A stretch of DNA of 49,348 nucleotides from Bradyrhizobiaceae bacterium (lineage in GTDB: Bacteria; Pseudomonadota; Alphaproteobacteria; Rhizobiales; Xanthobacteraceae), in NCBI GenBank assembly GCA_003105195.1, contig PQAH01000045.1:1-49348 (forward strand), in the 5' to 3' direction. Of this stretch, positions 32,067 through 40,325 are shown one piece after another. Under the pieces are notes generated by a model, which saw only the letters and a program-made list of their open reading frames with translations, was not told where the DNA came from and made no database searches. How positions within the stretch are numbered: the stretch's first letter is position 1; every line of letters starts with the position of its first letter. A program made the translations under genes and the position numbers.

Positions 32067-32779
32067 GCGGCAGCCTTCAGGTACGCGACATCCACCTCGA
32101 CTACGGGGCGCGCAAGGCGCTGCACGGGGTGACCGTCGATGTCGCGGCGGGGCAGATCGTGGCGCTGGTCGGAAGCAACGGCGCCGGCAAGACCAGCACG
32201 CTGCGTGCGATCATCGGCCTGCGCCAGCCGAGCCGTGGCGAGATCGCCTTCGCCGGCACGCGGCTCGAGCGGCTGACACCGCCCGACATCGTGCGCCTCG
32301 GCATCGCGCTCTCGCCCGAGGGCCGGCGCGTGTTCCCGCGGATCACGGTGCACGACAACCTGCTGCTCGGCGGCTACCTGGTGCGCGACCGGGCGGTCCT
32401 GCAGGCCGGCGTCGAGCGGATGTTCGCGCTGTTTCCGCGGCTGCGCGAGCGTCGCCGTCAGCTCGCCGGTTCGCTGTCGGGCGGCGAGCAGCAGATGCTC
32501 GCGATCGCGCGCGCCCTGATGGCGCAGCCGAAGCTGCTCCTGCTCGACGAGCCCTCGCTCGGGCTCGCGCCCATCATGGTGCAGGAGATCAGCCGGATGA
32601 TCCTCGCGATCAACCGCGAGCAGGGACTGTCGATCATGCTGGTTGAGCAGAACGCCAACCTGGCGCTGCGCCTGTGCCACCACGCCTATGTCCTGGAGAA
32701 CGGCAAGGTGGCGTTGAGCGGCCCGGGCGGCGAGCTCGCGAAAAGCGACTACGTCCAGCGCGCCTATCTCGGCGTGTGA
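32063..32779 (+). CDS. livF: Branched-chain-type ABC transporter ATP-binding protein LivF
   Basis: A 238-aa ATPase with Walker A GSNGAGKTS, RRVFPRITVHDNLLLGGY, a canonical LSGGEQQM signature, Walker B LLLLDEPSLGL and switch region MLVEQNANLAL. The C-terminal YVQRAYLGV is the LivF type. It ends the first transporter operon and converges with the dehydrogenase gene, with only 12 bases between stops and no room for a terminator hairpin. Confidence 0.94.
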   Translation: MSGSLQVRDIHLDYGARKALHGVTVDVAAGQIVALVGSNGAGKTSTLRAIIGLRQPSRGEIAFAGTRLERLTPPDIVRLGIALSPEGRRVFPRITVHDNLLLGGYLVRDRAVLQAGVERMFALFPRLRERRRQLAGSLSGGEQQMLAIARALMAQPKLLLLDEPSLGLAPIMVQEISRMILAINREQGLSIMLVEQNANLALRLCHHAYVLENGKVALSGPGGELAKSDYVQRAYLGV

Positions 32780-32791
32780 GCCGGCCGCCTC

Positions 32792-33685
32792 TCACGAGGA
32801 CGCTCCACCTGCCTTCGCCCATGCCTGGTACATGGACAGCAGTGCAACGATGTCCTGGCCGCGGAAGCCCTCGGTGAGAGCGATCGCATAGAGCTCCCGT
32901 ACCGCGGAAGCGGTGGGGGTGGGGAGCCGCACGCTGCGTCCGAGTTCGACGCCGAGCGCCAGGTCCTTCTCGCCCAGCTCCATCTTGAAGCCCGGGCTGA
33001 AGTCGCCCTTCAGGGCGTTGGGAAAGCGCTTGGTGAAGTGGTGCGAGCGTCCGCCGGAGACCGAGAGGACCTCGTAGAGCTTGTCCGGCTCGACCCCCGC
33101 CGCGATGCCGAGCGCGAAGGCCTCGGCGGCGACCAGGACGTTGCCCATCGACATCATGTTGTTGACGATCTTGACGACCTTGGCGGTGCCGATCGGTCCC
33201 GTGTACTTCCAGTCGGCGCCGAGGAGCTCGAGGAGTGGCTCCGCGCGCTCGAGGTGCGCGGGCTCGCCGCCCGCGATGAGGACCAGCTTGCCGGCGCGCG
33301 CCTCGCGCGGGCTGCCGCTCACCGGGCAGTCGACGACGGAAAGCCCGCGCCGCCCCGCGGTCTCGGCCACCTCGCGCATGGTCTGCGGATCGATGGTGCT
33401 CAGCTCGACGCAGAGGCTTCCCTCGGCAGCGGCGGACACGATGCCATCGGCGCCGAGCCAGGCCTCGCGAACGGCCTTGGAGTCCGGCAGGCTCGTGAGG
33501 ACGATCTCCCGGCCGGCCAGGGCTTCCGCGATGGAGGCCGCCATGCGGAACCCCTCGCTCTCCAGGCGGGCCCGCTGTTCCGCGCTGATATCGTAGCCGA
33601 CGACGTCGTAGCCCTGCTCTTGCAGGCGCCCGGCCATGCCGGACCCCATCTGTCCCATTCCAATCACTGCCGTCAGCTTGGGCAT
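32792..33685 (-). CDS. 3-hydroxyisobutyrate dehydrogenase-family NAD(P)-dependent oxidoreductase
   Basis: A 297-aa beta-hydroxyacid dehydrogenase. It has the N-terminal dinucleotide motif VIGMGQMGSGMA, the substrate-binding VVDCPVSGSPREARAG, the catalytic lysine in GTAKVVKIVNNMM, and the C-terminal KDLALGVELG. Family members oxidise 3-hydroxyisobutyrate, or reduce tartronate semialdehyde or succinate semialdehyde. ATG 33685 has GGGAGGG upstream; a longer reading frame begins only with TTG. It lies 29 bases after the MmgE/PrpD gene and is probably cotranscribed from operator site D. Confidence 0.88.
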   Translation of the reverse strand: MPKLTAVIGMGQMGSGMAGRLQEQGYDVVGYDISAEQRARLESEGFRMAASIAEALAGREIVLTSLPDSKAVREAWLGADGIVSAAAEGSLCVELSTIDPQTMREVAETAGRRGLSVVDCPVSGSPREARAGKLVLIAGGEPAHLERAEPLLELLGADWKYTGPIGTAKVVKIVNNMMSMGNVLVAAEAFALGIAAGVEPDKLYEVLSVSGGRSHHFTKRFPNALKGDFSPGFKMELGEKDLALGVELGRSVRLPTPTASAVRELYAIALTEGFRGQDIVALLSMYQAWAKAGGASS

Positions 33686-33714
33686 AGGTCGCCCTCCCGG
33701 ATTGCTCTCGGTGG

Positions 33715-35154
33715 TCAATGCTGCATGGTCGTGTGGCCGCGGCGCACGACAGCGTCGGGGACGCAGGCGAGCCGCGTGACGTGATTGACGTCCTCGACCG
33801 CATCAAGCGCTTCAAGGCCCTCGAAGAGGGGCGCGATCCGCTCGCGCGGGAGGGCGCGCGCGGCACAGTCCGCGAATTTTTCCCACAGCTCGCCGCGCGA
33901 CATCGGATTGTCGCCGCCGCGGCCGACCAGATTGTCGACGCGCCGGCTCAGGCGCCGCCCGTCGGCGAGCGAGACGATCACCTCCGCGCCCCACTGCTCG
34001 GGGGCGTCGTCGGCCATGTCGGGGTGCGGACGCGCCTCGGTCACGGCCAGCAGGCGACGGATCTCGGGCTCCAGGTGGGCTTCGCCCTCGAAGTCCTTCA
34101 GCCGCACGGCGCCGTCGACGAGCGCGCGGACCACGGCGTACTGCACGCTGAACTTGGCCTGGAGGGGGGTGGCAGGGACAGGCGTGTTCGTGTGGCGCAG
34201 GCGGCGCGCGTGGGGCAGGATCTCGATATGCCGTACCTCTTCGGCGCGTACGGCCTCCTCGCGCACCAGCGCGAGCATCATGGCGATCGCGGGATGCGTG
34301 CTGCCGCAGCAGGGGAATTGCTTCAGCGCGATCGAGGGCTGCTCGATCTCCAGCGGGGCGCCCCAGCCGTCGAGCAGCTTGTCGCCGTCGAAGAGGCCGG
34401 GCCCGTTGAACACGTTGAAGAAGCCCTGATGGTGCTCAAGGACGCGTGCGTTGGCCTCGAAGCCCCGCTCCGCGAGCAGCGCCGCGAGGAGGCCGTTGCG
34501 GCCGCAGTGACCGACGTGCAGCGGCTTGGTCATGGTGCCAAAATTGGCTTTGAGCCCGCTCGACAGGGACGGTGCGATCGACAGCGCCATGGCGGTGCGC
34601 TGCGCATCGAGCCGGAGCAGGCGGGCCGCGGCGGCGGCGGCGCCGATCGTGCCGAGCGTGGATGTGGGATGCCAGCCCTTGTCGTAGTGGTGATAATTGA
34701 CCGCGCGGGCCAGGCGGATCTCGGTCTCGACGCCGACCAGATAGGCGAGGAGCAGCTCCCTGCCGCTCGCCTGTCGCTCCTCGCCGAGCGCGAACAGCGC
34801 AGCCACCAGCGGTACCGACTGGTGGCCGCCGAAGACGCCGCTGAAGTCGTCGTAATCGAGGGCATGCGACGCCGTGCCGTTGACGAGCGTGGCATCGAGC
34901 GCGCTGGTGCGCCGGTCGGTGCCGAGGATCAGCGACGGCCCGGGCGCGCTCGCGACGCCCGGTGTCTCGAGCAGGAGGCGTGTGCAGGGCTCGCGCAGGC
35001 CCGCAAGGGTCACGGCGATCGTGTCGAGGATCGATGCGCGCGCAGCCGCGAGAGCGGCAGCCGTCGCGCCGGACCGGTCGAAGGCGCAGATTCTCTCCGC
35101 GAGGCGCGAGGCAAGGGGATCTTCAGCGGACGACGCGACTCGGTCCTGATGCAT
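33715..35154 (-). CDS. MmgE/PrpD family protein (copy 1)
   Basis: A 479-aa member of the family that includes 2-methylcitrate dehydratase and cis-aconitate decarboxylase. Marks are DTIAVTLAGL, the conserved NGTASHALDYDD, VPLVAALFALGE, GWHPTSTLGTIGAAAAAARLL and KPLHVGHCGRNGL, with QFPCCGSTHPAI and the C-terminal QAKFSVQYAV. The two helical and alpha/beta domains are complete. It reads leftward from site D and is first in a two-gene unit with the dehydrogenase at 32792. The exact acid used is unknown. The ATG at 35154 agrees with the family N-terminus. Confidence 0.88.
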   Translation of the reverse strand: MHQDRVASSAEDPLASRLAERICAFDRSGATAAALAAARASILDTIAVTLAGLREPCTRLLLETPGVASAPGPSLILGTDRRTSALDATLVNGTASHALDYDDFSGVFGGHQSVPLVAALFALGEERQASGRELLLAYLVGVETEIRLARAVNYHHYDKGWHPTSTLGTIGAAAAAARLLRLDAQRTAMALSIAPSLSSGLKANFGTMTKPLHVGHCGRNGLLAALLAERGFEANARVLEHHQGFFNVFNGPGLFDGDKLLDGWGAPLEIEQPSIALKQFPCCGSTHPAIAMMLALVREEAVRAEEVRHIEILPHARRLRHTNTPVPATPLQAKFSVQYAVVRALVDGAVRLKDFEGEAHLEPEIRRLLAVTEARPHPDMADDAPEQWGAEVIVSLADGRRLSRRVDNLVGRGGDNPMSRGELWEKFADCAARALPRERIAPLFEGLEALDAVEDVNHVTRLACVPDAVVRRGHTTMQH

Positions 35155-35230
35155 CGGCTGCCTCTTCGTAACGGCGGACCGTGGCGACCCGTCCGGCGGC
35201 CGGCCACGGGTCCGCAGCGGGCCAGGGCGC

Positions 35231-35290
35231 AGTGTCTGCCGCTTCTCGTCACCAGTCAACTGTTGACAGTTCGTGCGATTGCCGGCAAAT
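35231..35290. promoter_or_regulatory. Bidirectional operator-promoter between the two MmgE/PrpD genes (site D)
   Basis: Palindrome GTCAACTGTTGAC at 35255-35267. Leftward, TTGACT (35254-35259) pairs with GACACT (35231-35236) at 17 bases. Rightward, TTGACA (35263-35268) pairs with GCAAAT (35285-35290) at 16 bases. The -10 matches are modest (3 of 6 each), while the palindrome is exact. Confidence 0.6.
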
Positions 35291-35377
35291 GGCCCCTGGC
35301 TCGCCCATGCTCCGCCCGGCGCCTCCGCGTTCCGGCCCGGCGAACCGGGATCCCGGCAGGGCGGGATGCTTCGAGGA

Positions 35378-36778
35378 ATGACGACCATGATCCCTCCCCA
35401 ACCCGCCCCGCCCAGCAGGATCCTGGCCCGGTTCGCCGCCGGGCTGCGCCTCGCCGACGTGCCGGCGCAGGTGCGCGAACGCGCGAAACTGCACATGCTG
35501 GACGCGATCGGTGTGGGCCTCGCCTCGAATGCCTATGAGTACGCGCGACGCGCCGCCGCCGGGATCGAAGCAATGGGGGAGCGCGGGCCGTGCGCGGTGC
35601 TGGGGCGCGCCGAGCGGCTCACGGTGCGGGACGCCGCGCTCGTCAACGGAATCCTGATCCACGGTCTCGATTTCGACGACACGCATCTTGCCAGCATCGT
35701 GCATCCGAGCGCCGCCAGCCTGCCCTGCGCGCTCTCGCTCGCCGAGGCGGTTGGGGCGAGCGGAGAGGACCTGCTCGCCGCCTATCTGGCGGGTGCGGAA
35801 ACCGCCATCCGCGTCGGCGGCGCGGTGAAGGGCGGGTTTCATCATGTCGGCTTCCATGCGACCGGCGTCGTCGCCCATTTCGCGTCGGCCATTGCGGCCG
35901 GACGAATCCTGCGCCTCGACGAGGACCAGATCGTGGCCGCGCAGGGGATCGCCGGGAGCACCGCGTCGGGCATCCAGGTGTTCCTCGAGGAGGGCGCATG
36001 GACAAAGCGCTTCCACGCGGGCTGGGCGGCAGTCGCCGGCATCACGGCGGCGCGACTCGCCGAACACGGCTTCGTGGGTCCGTCCCGCCCCTATGAGGGC
36101 CGGTTCGGTCTGTTCGAGACGCATCTCCAGGATAAGGCAGGCCACGTCGACATGGATTACCTGACGGCCGGCCTGGCAGACCGGTGGCACTTCGCGGACA
36201 CCGCCCTAAAGCCCTATCCGGTGTGCCATTTCATTCACGGCTGCGCCGACGCGGCGATCGATCTGCACGGCCAGCTCGAGGCGGACGACATCGTGTCGGT
36301 TACGGCCCTGCTGCCGGAGCCGACGCTTCCCATCGTCGCCGAGCCCGCCGCGGCCAAGGAGCGCCCCACCACCGACTACGAGGCGAAATTCAGCGCCCAG
36401 TTCGTGATCGCGAGCTGTCTCCTCAATGGGCGCTTCGGACTGGCTGATCTCCAGCCAGACGCGCTGGCGCATCCGCGAGCGCGCACCCTCGCACGAAAAG
36501 TACGGTGCGTGGCGGATCCCGAGACGGCCTTTCCGACCTACTTCTCGGGCGGCGTCGAGGTGAGCTTACGGGACGGACGCACACTGCGCCGCCACGTACG
36601 GGTCAACAGCGGGGCCGGAGAGCGTGCGCTCGGAGCTGACGCGGTCGCTGCCAAGTTCATGGCGGCGGCGACCATGGCGGTGCCGACCTCCCAGGCCGAG
36701 GAGATCCGCGACGCGGTCCTGGCGCTGGAGCGCATCGGGGTCACGGATCTCGCGGCTCTGCTGCACAGGAACGGCTGA
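35378..36778 (+). CDS. MmgE/PrpD family protein (copy 2)
   Basis: A 466-aa family member, diverged from copy 1. It has MLDAIGVGLASNAYEYAR, VNGILIHGLDFDDTHLASIVHPSAAS, the conserved GFHATGVVAHFASAIAAGRIL, FHAGWAAVAG, KPYPVCHFIHGCADAAI and YEAKFSAQFVIASCL. The active-site His residues in HPS and HA are kept. ATG 35378 has GAGGA six bases upstream. It is transcribed alone, rightward from site D, and ends before the paired intergenic inverted repeats. Having two diverged copies under one operator suggests two successive dehydration or decarboxylation steps or two stereoisomers. Confidence 0.88.
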   Translation: MTTMIPPQPAPPSRILARFAAGLRLADVPAQVRERAKLHMLDAIGVGLASNAYEYARRAAAGIEAMGERGPCAVLGRAERLTVRDAALVNGILIHGLDFDDTHLASIVHPSAASLPCALSLAEAVGASGEDLLAAYLAGAETAIRVGGAVKGGFHHVGFHATGVVAHFASAIAAGRILRLDEDQIVAAQGIAGSTASGIQVFLEEGAWTKRFHAGWAAVAGITAARLAEHGFVGPSRPYEGRFGLFETHLQDKAGHVDMDYLTAGLADRWHFADTALKPYPVCHFIHGCADAAIDLHGQLEADDIVSVTALLPEPTLPIVAEPAAAKERPTTDYEAKFSAQFVIASCLLNGRFGLADLQPDALAHPRARTLARKVRCVADPETAFPTYFSGGVEVSLRDGRTLRRHVRVNSGAGERALGADAVAAKFMAAATMAVPTSQAEEIRDAVLALERIGVTDLAALLHRNG

Positions 36779-36877
36779 AAACAGTCGATCGGTTTCACTC
36801 GGCCTCTCGCCTCGCAAGTGCACGAGCGGCTCGCGAGCGCGGGCTGATCTTACGAGGATTTTTCCCGCCGCCCGGAA

Positions 36878-36941
36878 CTACAGCCATTTCCGCTCGAATC
36901 GAATCGGCCTGGACCAGCGCTTCGACCGGAAATGGCTGTAG
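36878..36941. repeat. Intergenic inverted repeat, 15-bp arms
   Basis: CTACAGCCATTTCCG (36878-36892) and its exact complement CGGAAATGGCTGTAG (36927-36941) flank a 34-base loop. It lies between convergent genes together with a second palindrome, so it may act as a bidirectional terminator or be a REP-like mobile repeat. No T-run follows. Confidence 0.65.
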
Positions 36942-36950
36942 ATTCCTGCT

Positions 36951-37003
36951 TGGCGCATGTTCTTGCCGGCGAACCGGTATCCACTTCGCCGGAACATGCG
37001 CCA
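36951..37003. repeat. Palindromic element of the alphaproteobacterial GCGCATG...CATGCGC type
   Basis: TGGCGCATGTT at the left pairs with AACATGCGCCA at the right; the inner CCGGCGAA pairs with TTCGCCGG, with a four-base bulge and an 11-base loop CCGGTATCCAC. The arrangement and the GAACCGG(T)ATCCACTT core resemble the dispersed intergenic palindromes of Bradyrhizobium and relatives (from memory). It ends one base before the stop codon of the convergent SDR gene. Confidence 0.65.
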
Positions 37004-37004
37004 G

Positions 37005-37910
37005 CTAGACCGGATCCCAGCTGAAGACATCGGCGCTTCGGTCGAGCGGATAGAATGACGGCCGAAGCGCCGGCATCGCGTGATCGGCGATCGCCTCGGG
37101 TGTCCAGCCGTCGGCGCGGTGGATCGAGCGCAGCGGGCGATGCTGGCTCATGAGAAAGATCTCGTTGCCGCGCACCGCGAAGATCTGGCCCGAGACGCCG
37201 GCGCCCCGGTCGCCGGCGAGGAACACGGCGAGCGGCGCGATCTGGGCCGGCTTCATGCGTTTCAGCCGCTCCACACGCGCGTTCTGCTCCGGCGTCCCCT
37301 CCGGGATCTCGCCGATCATGCGGCTCCATGCGAACGGGGACACGCAGTTGGAGCGTACGTTGAAGCGTGCCATGTCGAGCGCGATCGATTTCGACAGGCC
37401 GACGATCCCGAGCTTCGCGGCCGCGTAGTTGGCCTGGCCCACATTGCCGACGAGGCCGGAGGTGGAGGTCATGTGAACGAAGCTGCCGCCGTTCTGGTCG
37501 CGAAAATAGGGGGCGGCGGCGCGGCTCACGTGGAAGGAGCCGTTCAGGTGGACCGCGATCACGGCGGACCATTCGTCCGGGTCCATCTTGTGGAAGATGC
37601 GATCGCGCAGGATGCCGGCATTGTTGACGACGCAGTCGATGCGGCCGAACGCCTCGATCGCGGCTTCGACCATGCGCTGCGCGCCCGCCCATTCGGCCAC
37701 GCTGTCCGTGTTCGGAATGGCCTCGCCGCCACGCGCGTTGATCGCGGCCACCACCTCGGCGGCGGGCGCCAGATCGCGCCCTTCGCCCGTTACGGCGGTG
37801 CCGACATCGTTGACCACGACCCTGGCGCCGGCCGCGGCCATCATCAGGGCGATTTCGCGTCCGATGCCGCGTCCGGCACCGGTCACCAGGGCGACTTTTC
37901 CACGCAGCAC
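37005..37910 (-). CDS. SDR family 3-hydroxyacyl-CoA dehydrogenase-like oxidoreductase
   Basis: A 301-aa classical short-chain dehydrogenase. It has TGAGRGIGREIA for NAD binding, the long VVVNDVGTAVTGEGRD insert typical of peroxisomal-multifunctional-enzyme-like SDRs, CVVNNAGILRD, the serine in HMTSTSGLVGN, and YAAAK as catalytic Tyr/Lys. C-terminal residues beyond 240 extend the fold. The family oxidises 3-hydroxyacyl-CoAs. It is last in the leftward transporter operon, 21 bases after livF, which suggests that it acts on the imported substrate after CoA activation. Confidence 0.88.
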   Translation of the reverse strand: MLRGKVALVTGAGRGIGREIALMMAAAGARVVVNDVGTAVTGEGRDLAPAAEVVAAINARGGEAIPNTDSVAEWAGAQRMVEAAIEAFGRIDCVVNNAGILRDRIFHKMDPDEWSAVIAVHLNGSFHVSRAAAPYFRDQNGGSFVHMTSTSGLVGNVGQANYAAAKLGIVGLSKSIALDMARFNVRSNCVSPFAWSRMIGEIPEGTPEQNARVERLKRMKPAQIAPLAVFLAGDRGAGVSGQIFAVRGNEIFLMSQHRPLRSIHRADGWTPEAIADHAMPALRPSFYPLDRSADVFSWDPV

Positions 37911-37931
37911 GACGGTCCTCTCGGGTCACGC

Positions 37932-38648
37932 TCAGAAGAGCTCGATCAATGTGGCGTTGTCGGACAGCTCGTCGGGACGCGCGGTGCGGATGATCGATCC
38001 GGACTTCATGGCGATCACGCGGTCCGATATCTTGAATGCCGCCTTCACGTTCTGCTCCACGAGCAGGATCGAGAGGCCGAGCTGCTGCTGCAGCTGCCTG
38101 ATCGGCCCGAGCAGATCGTCGAACAGCTTCGGTGCAAGGCCGATCGAGGGCTCGTCCATGAGGAGGCAGCGCGGCCGGTTGAGCAGGGCGCGCCCGATCG
38201 ACACCATCTGCTGCTGGCCGCCCGACAGATTGCCGGCCCGGCGCTTGTAGAAGGCCTTGATCGCCGGCAGCAGCCCGAGCACCCAGTCGAGCCGCTCGCT
38301 GCGCGCCGCCGGAGGCACGTTCGCGGCCCACATGCCCATGGCCAGGATCTCCTGGACCGTGAGGTTCGGGAACACGCCGCGACCCTCGGGGACCAGCGAG
38401 ACGCCGGCTCCCGACATGGACTTCGGCTCCGGCCGGGGCACGGCCGTGCCGTCGAGCAGGATGCGCCCGGACTGGTGAGGGACCAGTCCGAACAGGGCCT
38501 TGAGCAGGGTCGACTTGCCGGCTCCATTGTGGCCGATGAGGCAGAGCACCTCGGCCGGGCGCAGCTCGAAGTCGATGCCGTTCAGCACGGGCTTTCCGCC
38601 ATACCCGACGGACAGCGCTTCGGTCCTGAAGACCGGCACGGCCGTCAT
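37932..38648 (-). CDS. livF: Branched-chain-type ABC transporter ATP-binding protein LivF (second system)
   Basis: A 238-aa ATPase: Walker A GHNGAGKST, VPEGRGVFPNLTVQEIL, signature LSGGQQQM, Walker B CLLMDEPSIGL and switch LLVEQNVKAAF. ATG 38648 overlaps the livG stop by four bases. It is distinct in sequence from the first LivF of the window. Confidence 0.93.
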   Translation of the reverse strand: MTAVPVFRTEALSVGYGGKPVLNGIDFELRPAEVLCLIGHNGAGKSTLLKALFGLVPHQSGRILLDGTAVPRPEPKSMSGAGVSLVPEGRGVFPNLTVQEILAMGMWAANVPPAARSERLDWVLGLLPAIKAFYKRRAGNLSGGQQQMVSIGRALLNRPRCLLMDEPSIGLAPKLFDDLLGPIRQLQQQLGLSILLVEQNVKAAFKISDRVIAMKSGSIIRTARPDELSDNATLIELF

Positions 38649-39397
38649 GCCGCCCGCTCCCCGAAATAGATCGACGAGAGGTGCGGATCGTTGAGGACGG
38701 ATTGAGGCTCTCCGTCGGCCAGCAGCCGGCCCTGGTCGAGGAAGGCGATCCGGTCCGACAGGCTGATCACGATATCGAGATTGTGCTCGATGAGGCACAC
38801 CGTGATCCCGCGGTCGACATGCGCGCGCAGCAGCGCGCAGAAGCGTTCATAGGAGCCGCGGTCGAGGCCGGAGGCCGGCTCGTCGAGCAGCCAGACCTCG
38901 GCGTCGGTCGCCATGATGCGCGCGAGAGACAGGAACTTGCGTTCCGCATAGGCGAGGTCGATCGCGCGCACCTCGCGCTTGTCGGCCAGTCCCACCGCGT
39001 CGAGGATCTCCTCCACCTTGGCACGCTGCGCGTGCCGCCGCGACGACCCGCCCGGCTGCCAGAGCCACGAGCTCCGCTCCATGACGGTCAGGATGTTCTC
39101 CTCGACCGTCATGTGCGTGAACAGCCGCAGGTCCTGGAACGAGCGCGCGATGCCGTTGCGCGCGATCATCCACGACGGCTTGCCGAGCAGCGAGGCGCCG
39201 CGCCAGGTCACGTCGCCCTCCGTGGGCGCGAGGTGGCCGGTGATCAGGTTGAACAGCGTGGTCTTGCCCGCGCCATTGGGGCCGACAAGCGCCGTGACGA
39301 TGCCGGCGCGCAGGTCCATCGTCACGTCGTCGACGGCGCGCAGGCCGCCGAAGCGCATGGAGAGACCGCGGATCTCGAGCAGGATCTTCTCTGTCAT
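38645..39397 (-). CDS. livG: Branched-chain-type ABC transporter ATP-binding protein LivG (second system)
   Basis: A 250-aa ATPase: Walker A GPNGAGKTT, IARSFQDLRLF, a strongly degenerate signature LAYAERKFLSLA in place of LSGGQ, Walker B VWLLDEPASGL and switch CLIEHNLDIV. The C-terminal SSIYFG corresponds to the EAYLG of LivG. It overlaps livM and livF by four bases at each end. Confidence 0.92.
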   Translation of the reverse strand: MTEKILLEIRGLSMRFGGLRAVDDVTMDLRAGIVTALVGPNGAGKTTLFNLITGHLAPTEGDVTWRGASLLGKPSWMIARNGIARSFQDLRLFTHMTVEENILTVMERSSWLWQPGGSSRRHAQRAKVEEILDAVGLADKREVRAIDLAYAERKFLSLARIMATDAEVWLLDEPASGLDRGSYERFCALLRAHVDRGITVCLIEHNLDIVISLSDRIAFLDQGRLLADGEPQSVLNDPHLSSIYFGERAA

Positions 39398-40317
39398 GCC
39401 TTCACCGCACCGGCCTCGCGGTCGCCCTGCCGGTCCTTGCCGGCGCCCCGCGTCAGGGCGCCCGCGAGCCCGCCCGGATAGAAGATCATCAGCAGGACCA
39501 GGGCCAGTCCGTAGAGGATCTGCTGGATGGATCCGATCTCGGTCGGCGGCAGGAACCAGAGATAGCTCAGGGCGGAGGGAAGCACGAGCAGGAGGACGGC
39601 GCCGATGATCGGGCCGGCCAGCGTTCCGGCACCGCCGATGATGACCATGGCCATGATCAGGACCGAGGTGTCGAGCGTGAAGCTCTCGACATTGATGAAG
39701 CTCAGATAGAAGGCGTAGAGCGCGCCCGCCACGGCGGCGAGCGAGGACGAGATCACGACCGAGAACGTCTTGATGAGCGCGACCTGCTTGCCGAAGGCGC
39801 CGGCGGCCGATTCGCTGTCGCGAATGGCCTTGAGGTTGCGCCCGAACGCGGACCGCACGAGCGCCGCGATGATCGCCAGCGTGATGGCGAGGCAGACCAG
39901 GGCCAGCACCATGAAGGCGGTGGTGCCGACGATCGGCCGGCCGAAGATGGTCGGGGAGGGGATCCCCACCACCCCGCCGATGCCGCCGGTCACCGATTTC
40001 CATTCGGTGAATACCGTCACGGCCAGGATCTGCAGGCCGAGCGAGGCGGCGACGAAATACTCGCCGCGCACCCGCAGGGCCGGCATCGCCAGCGCCAGCG
40101 AGACGAGCCCGGTCAGGACCATCGCGACCGCCACGCAGGCCAGGAAGTCCGTCGTGAAATGCATCGCGACATAGGCCGCCGCATAGGCGCCGATGCCGAA
40201 GAAGGCAGCGTGCGCGAGCGAGAAGATGCCCGCATAGCCGATCACGAAGTTCAAGGTGACGGCCAGGATGACGTTGATCGCGACCAGCGTGGTCAGGTTG
40301 ACGAGATAAGCCAGCAT
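39394..40317 (-). CDS. livM: Branched-chain-type ABC transporter permease LivM (second system)
   Basis: A 307-aa membrane permease beginning at the ATG at 40317. It shows GYAGIFSLAHAAFFGIGAYAAA, LRVRGEYFVAASLGLQ, the coupling loop AIRDSESAAGAFG, and IGGAGTLAGPIIGAVLLL, with about eight membrane helices and a charged cytoplasmic tail. It starts 8 bases after livH. Confidence 0.92.
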   Translation of the reverse strand: MLAYLVNLTTLVAINVILAVTLNFVIGYAGIFSLAHAAFFGIGAYAAAYVAMHFTTDFLACVAVAMVLTGLVSLALAMPALRVRGEYFVAASLGLQILAVTVFTEWKSVTGGIGGVVGIPSPTIFGRPIVGTTAFMVLALVCLAITLAIIAALVRSAFGRNLKAIRDSESAAGAFGKQVALIKTFSVVISSSLAAVAGALYAFYLSFINVESFTLDTSVLIMAMVIIGGAGTLAGPIIGAVLLLVLPSALSYLWFLPPTEIGSIQQILYGLALVLLMIFYPGGLAGALTRGAGKDRQGDREAGAVKA

Positions 40318-40325
40318 GCGCGTGC

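Noticed and set aside
33686-33718. Longer start of the 3-hydroxyisobutyrate-dehydrogenase-like protein
   Set aside because: The longer frame begins with TTG, overlaps the previous stop and adds residues ahead of the usual Rossmann start; ATG 33685 has a better ribosome site.
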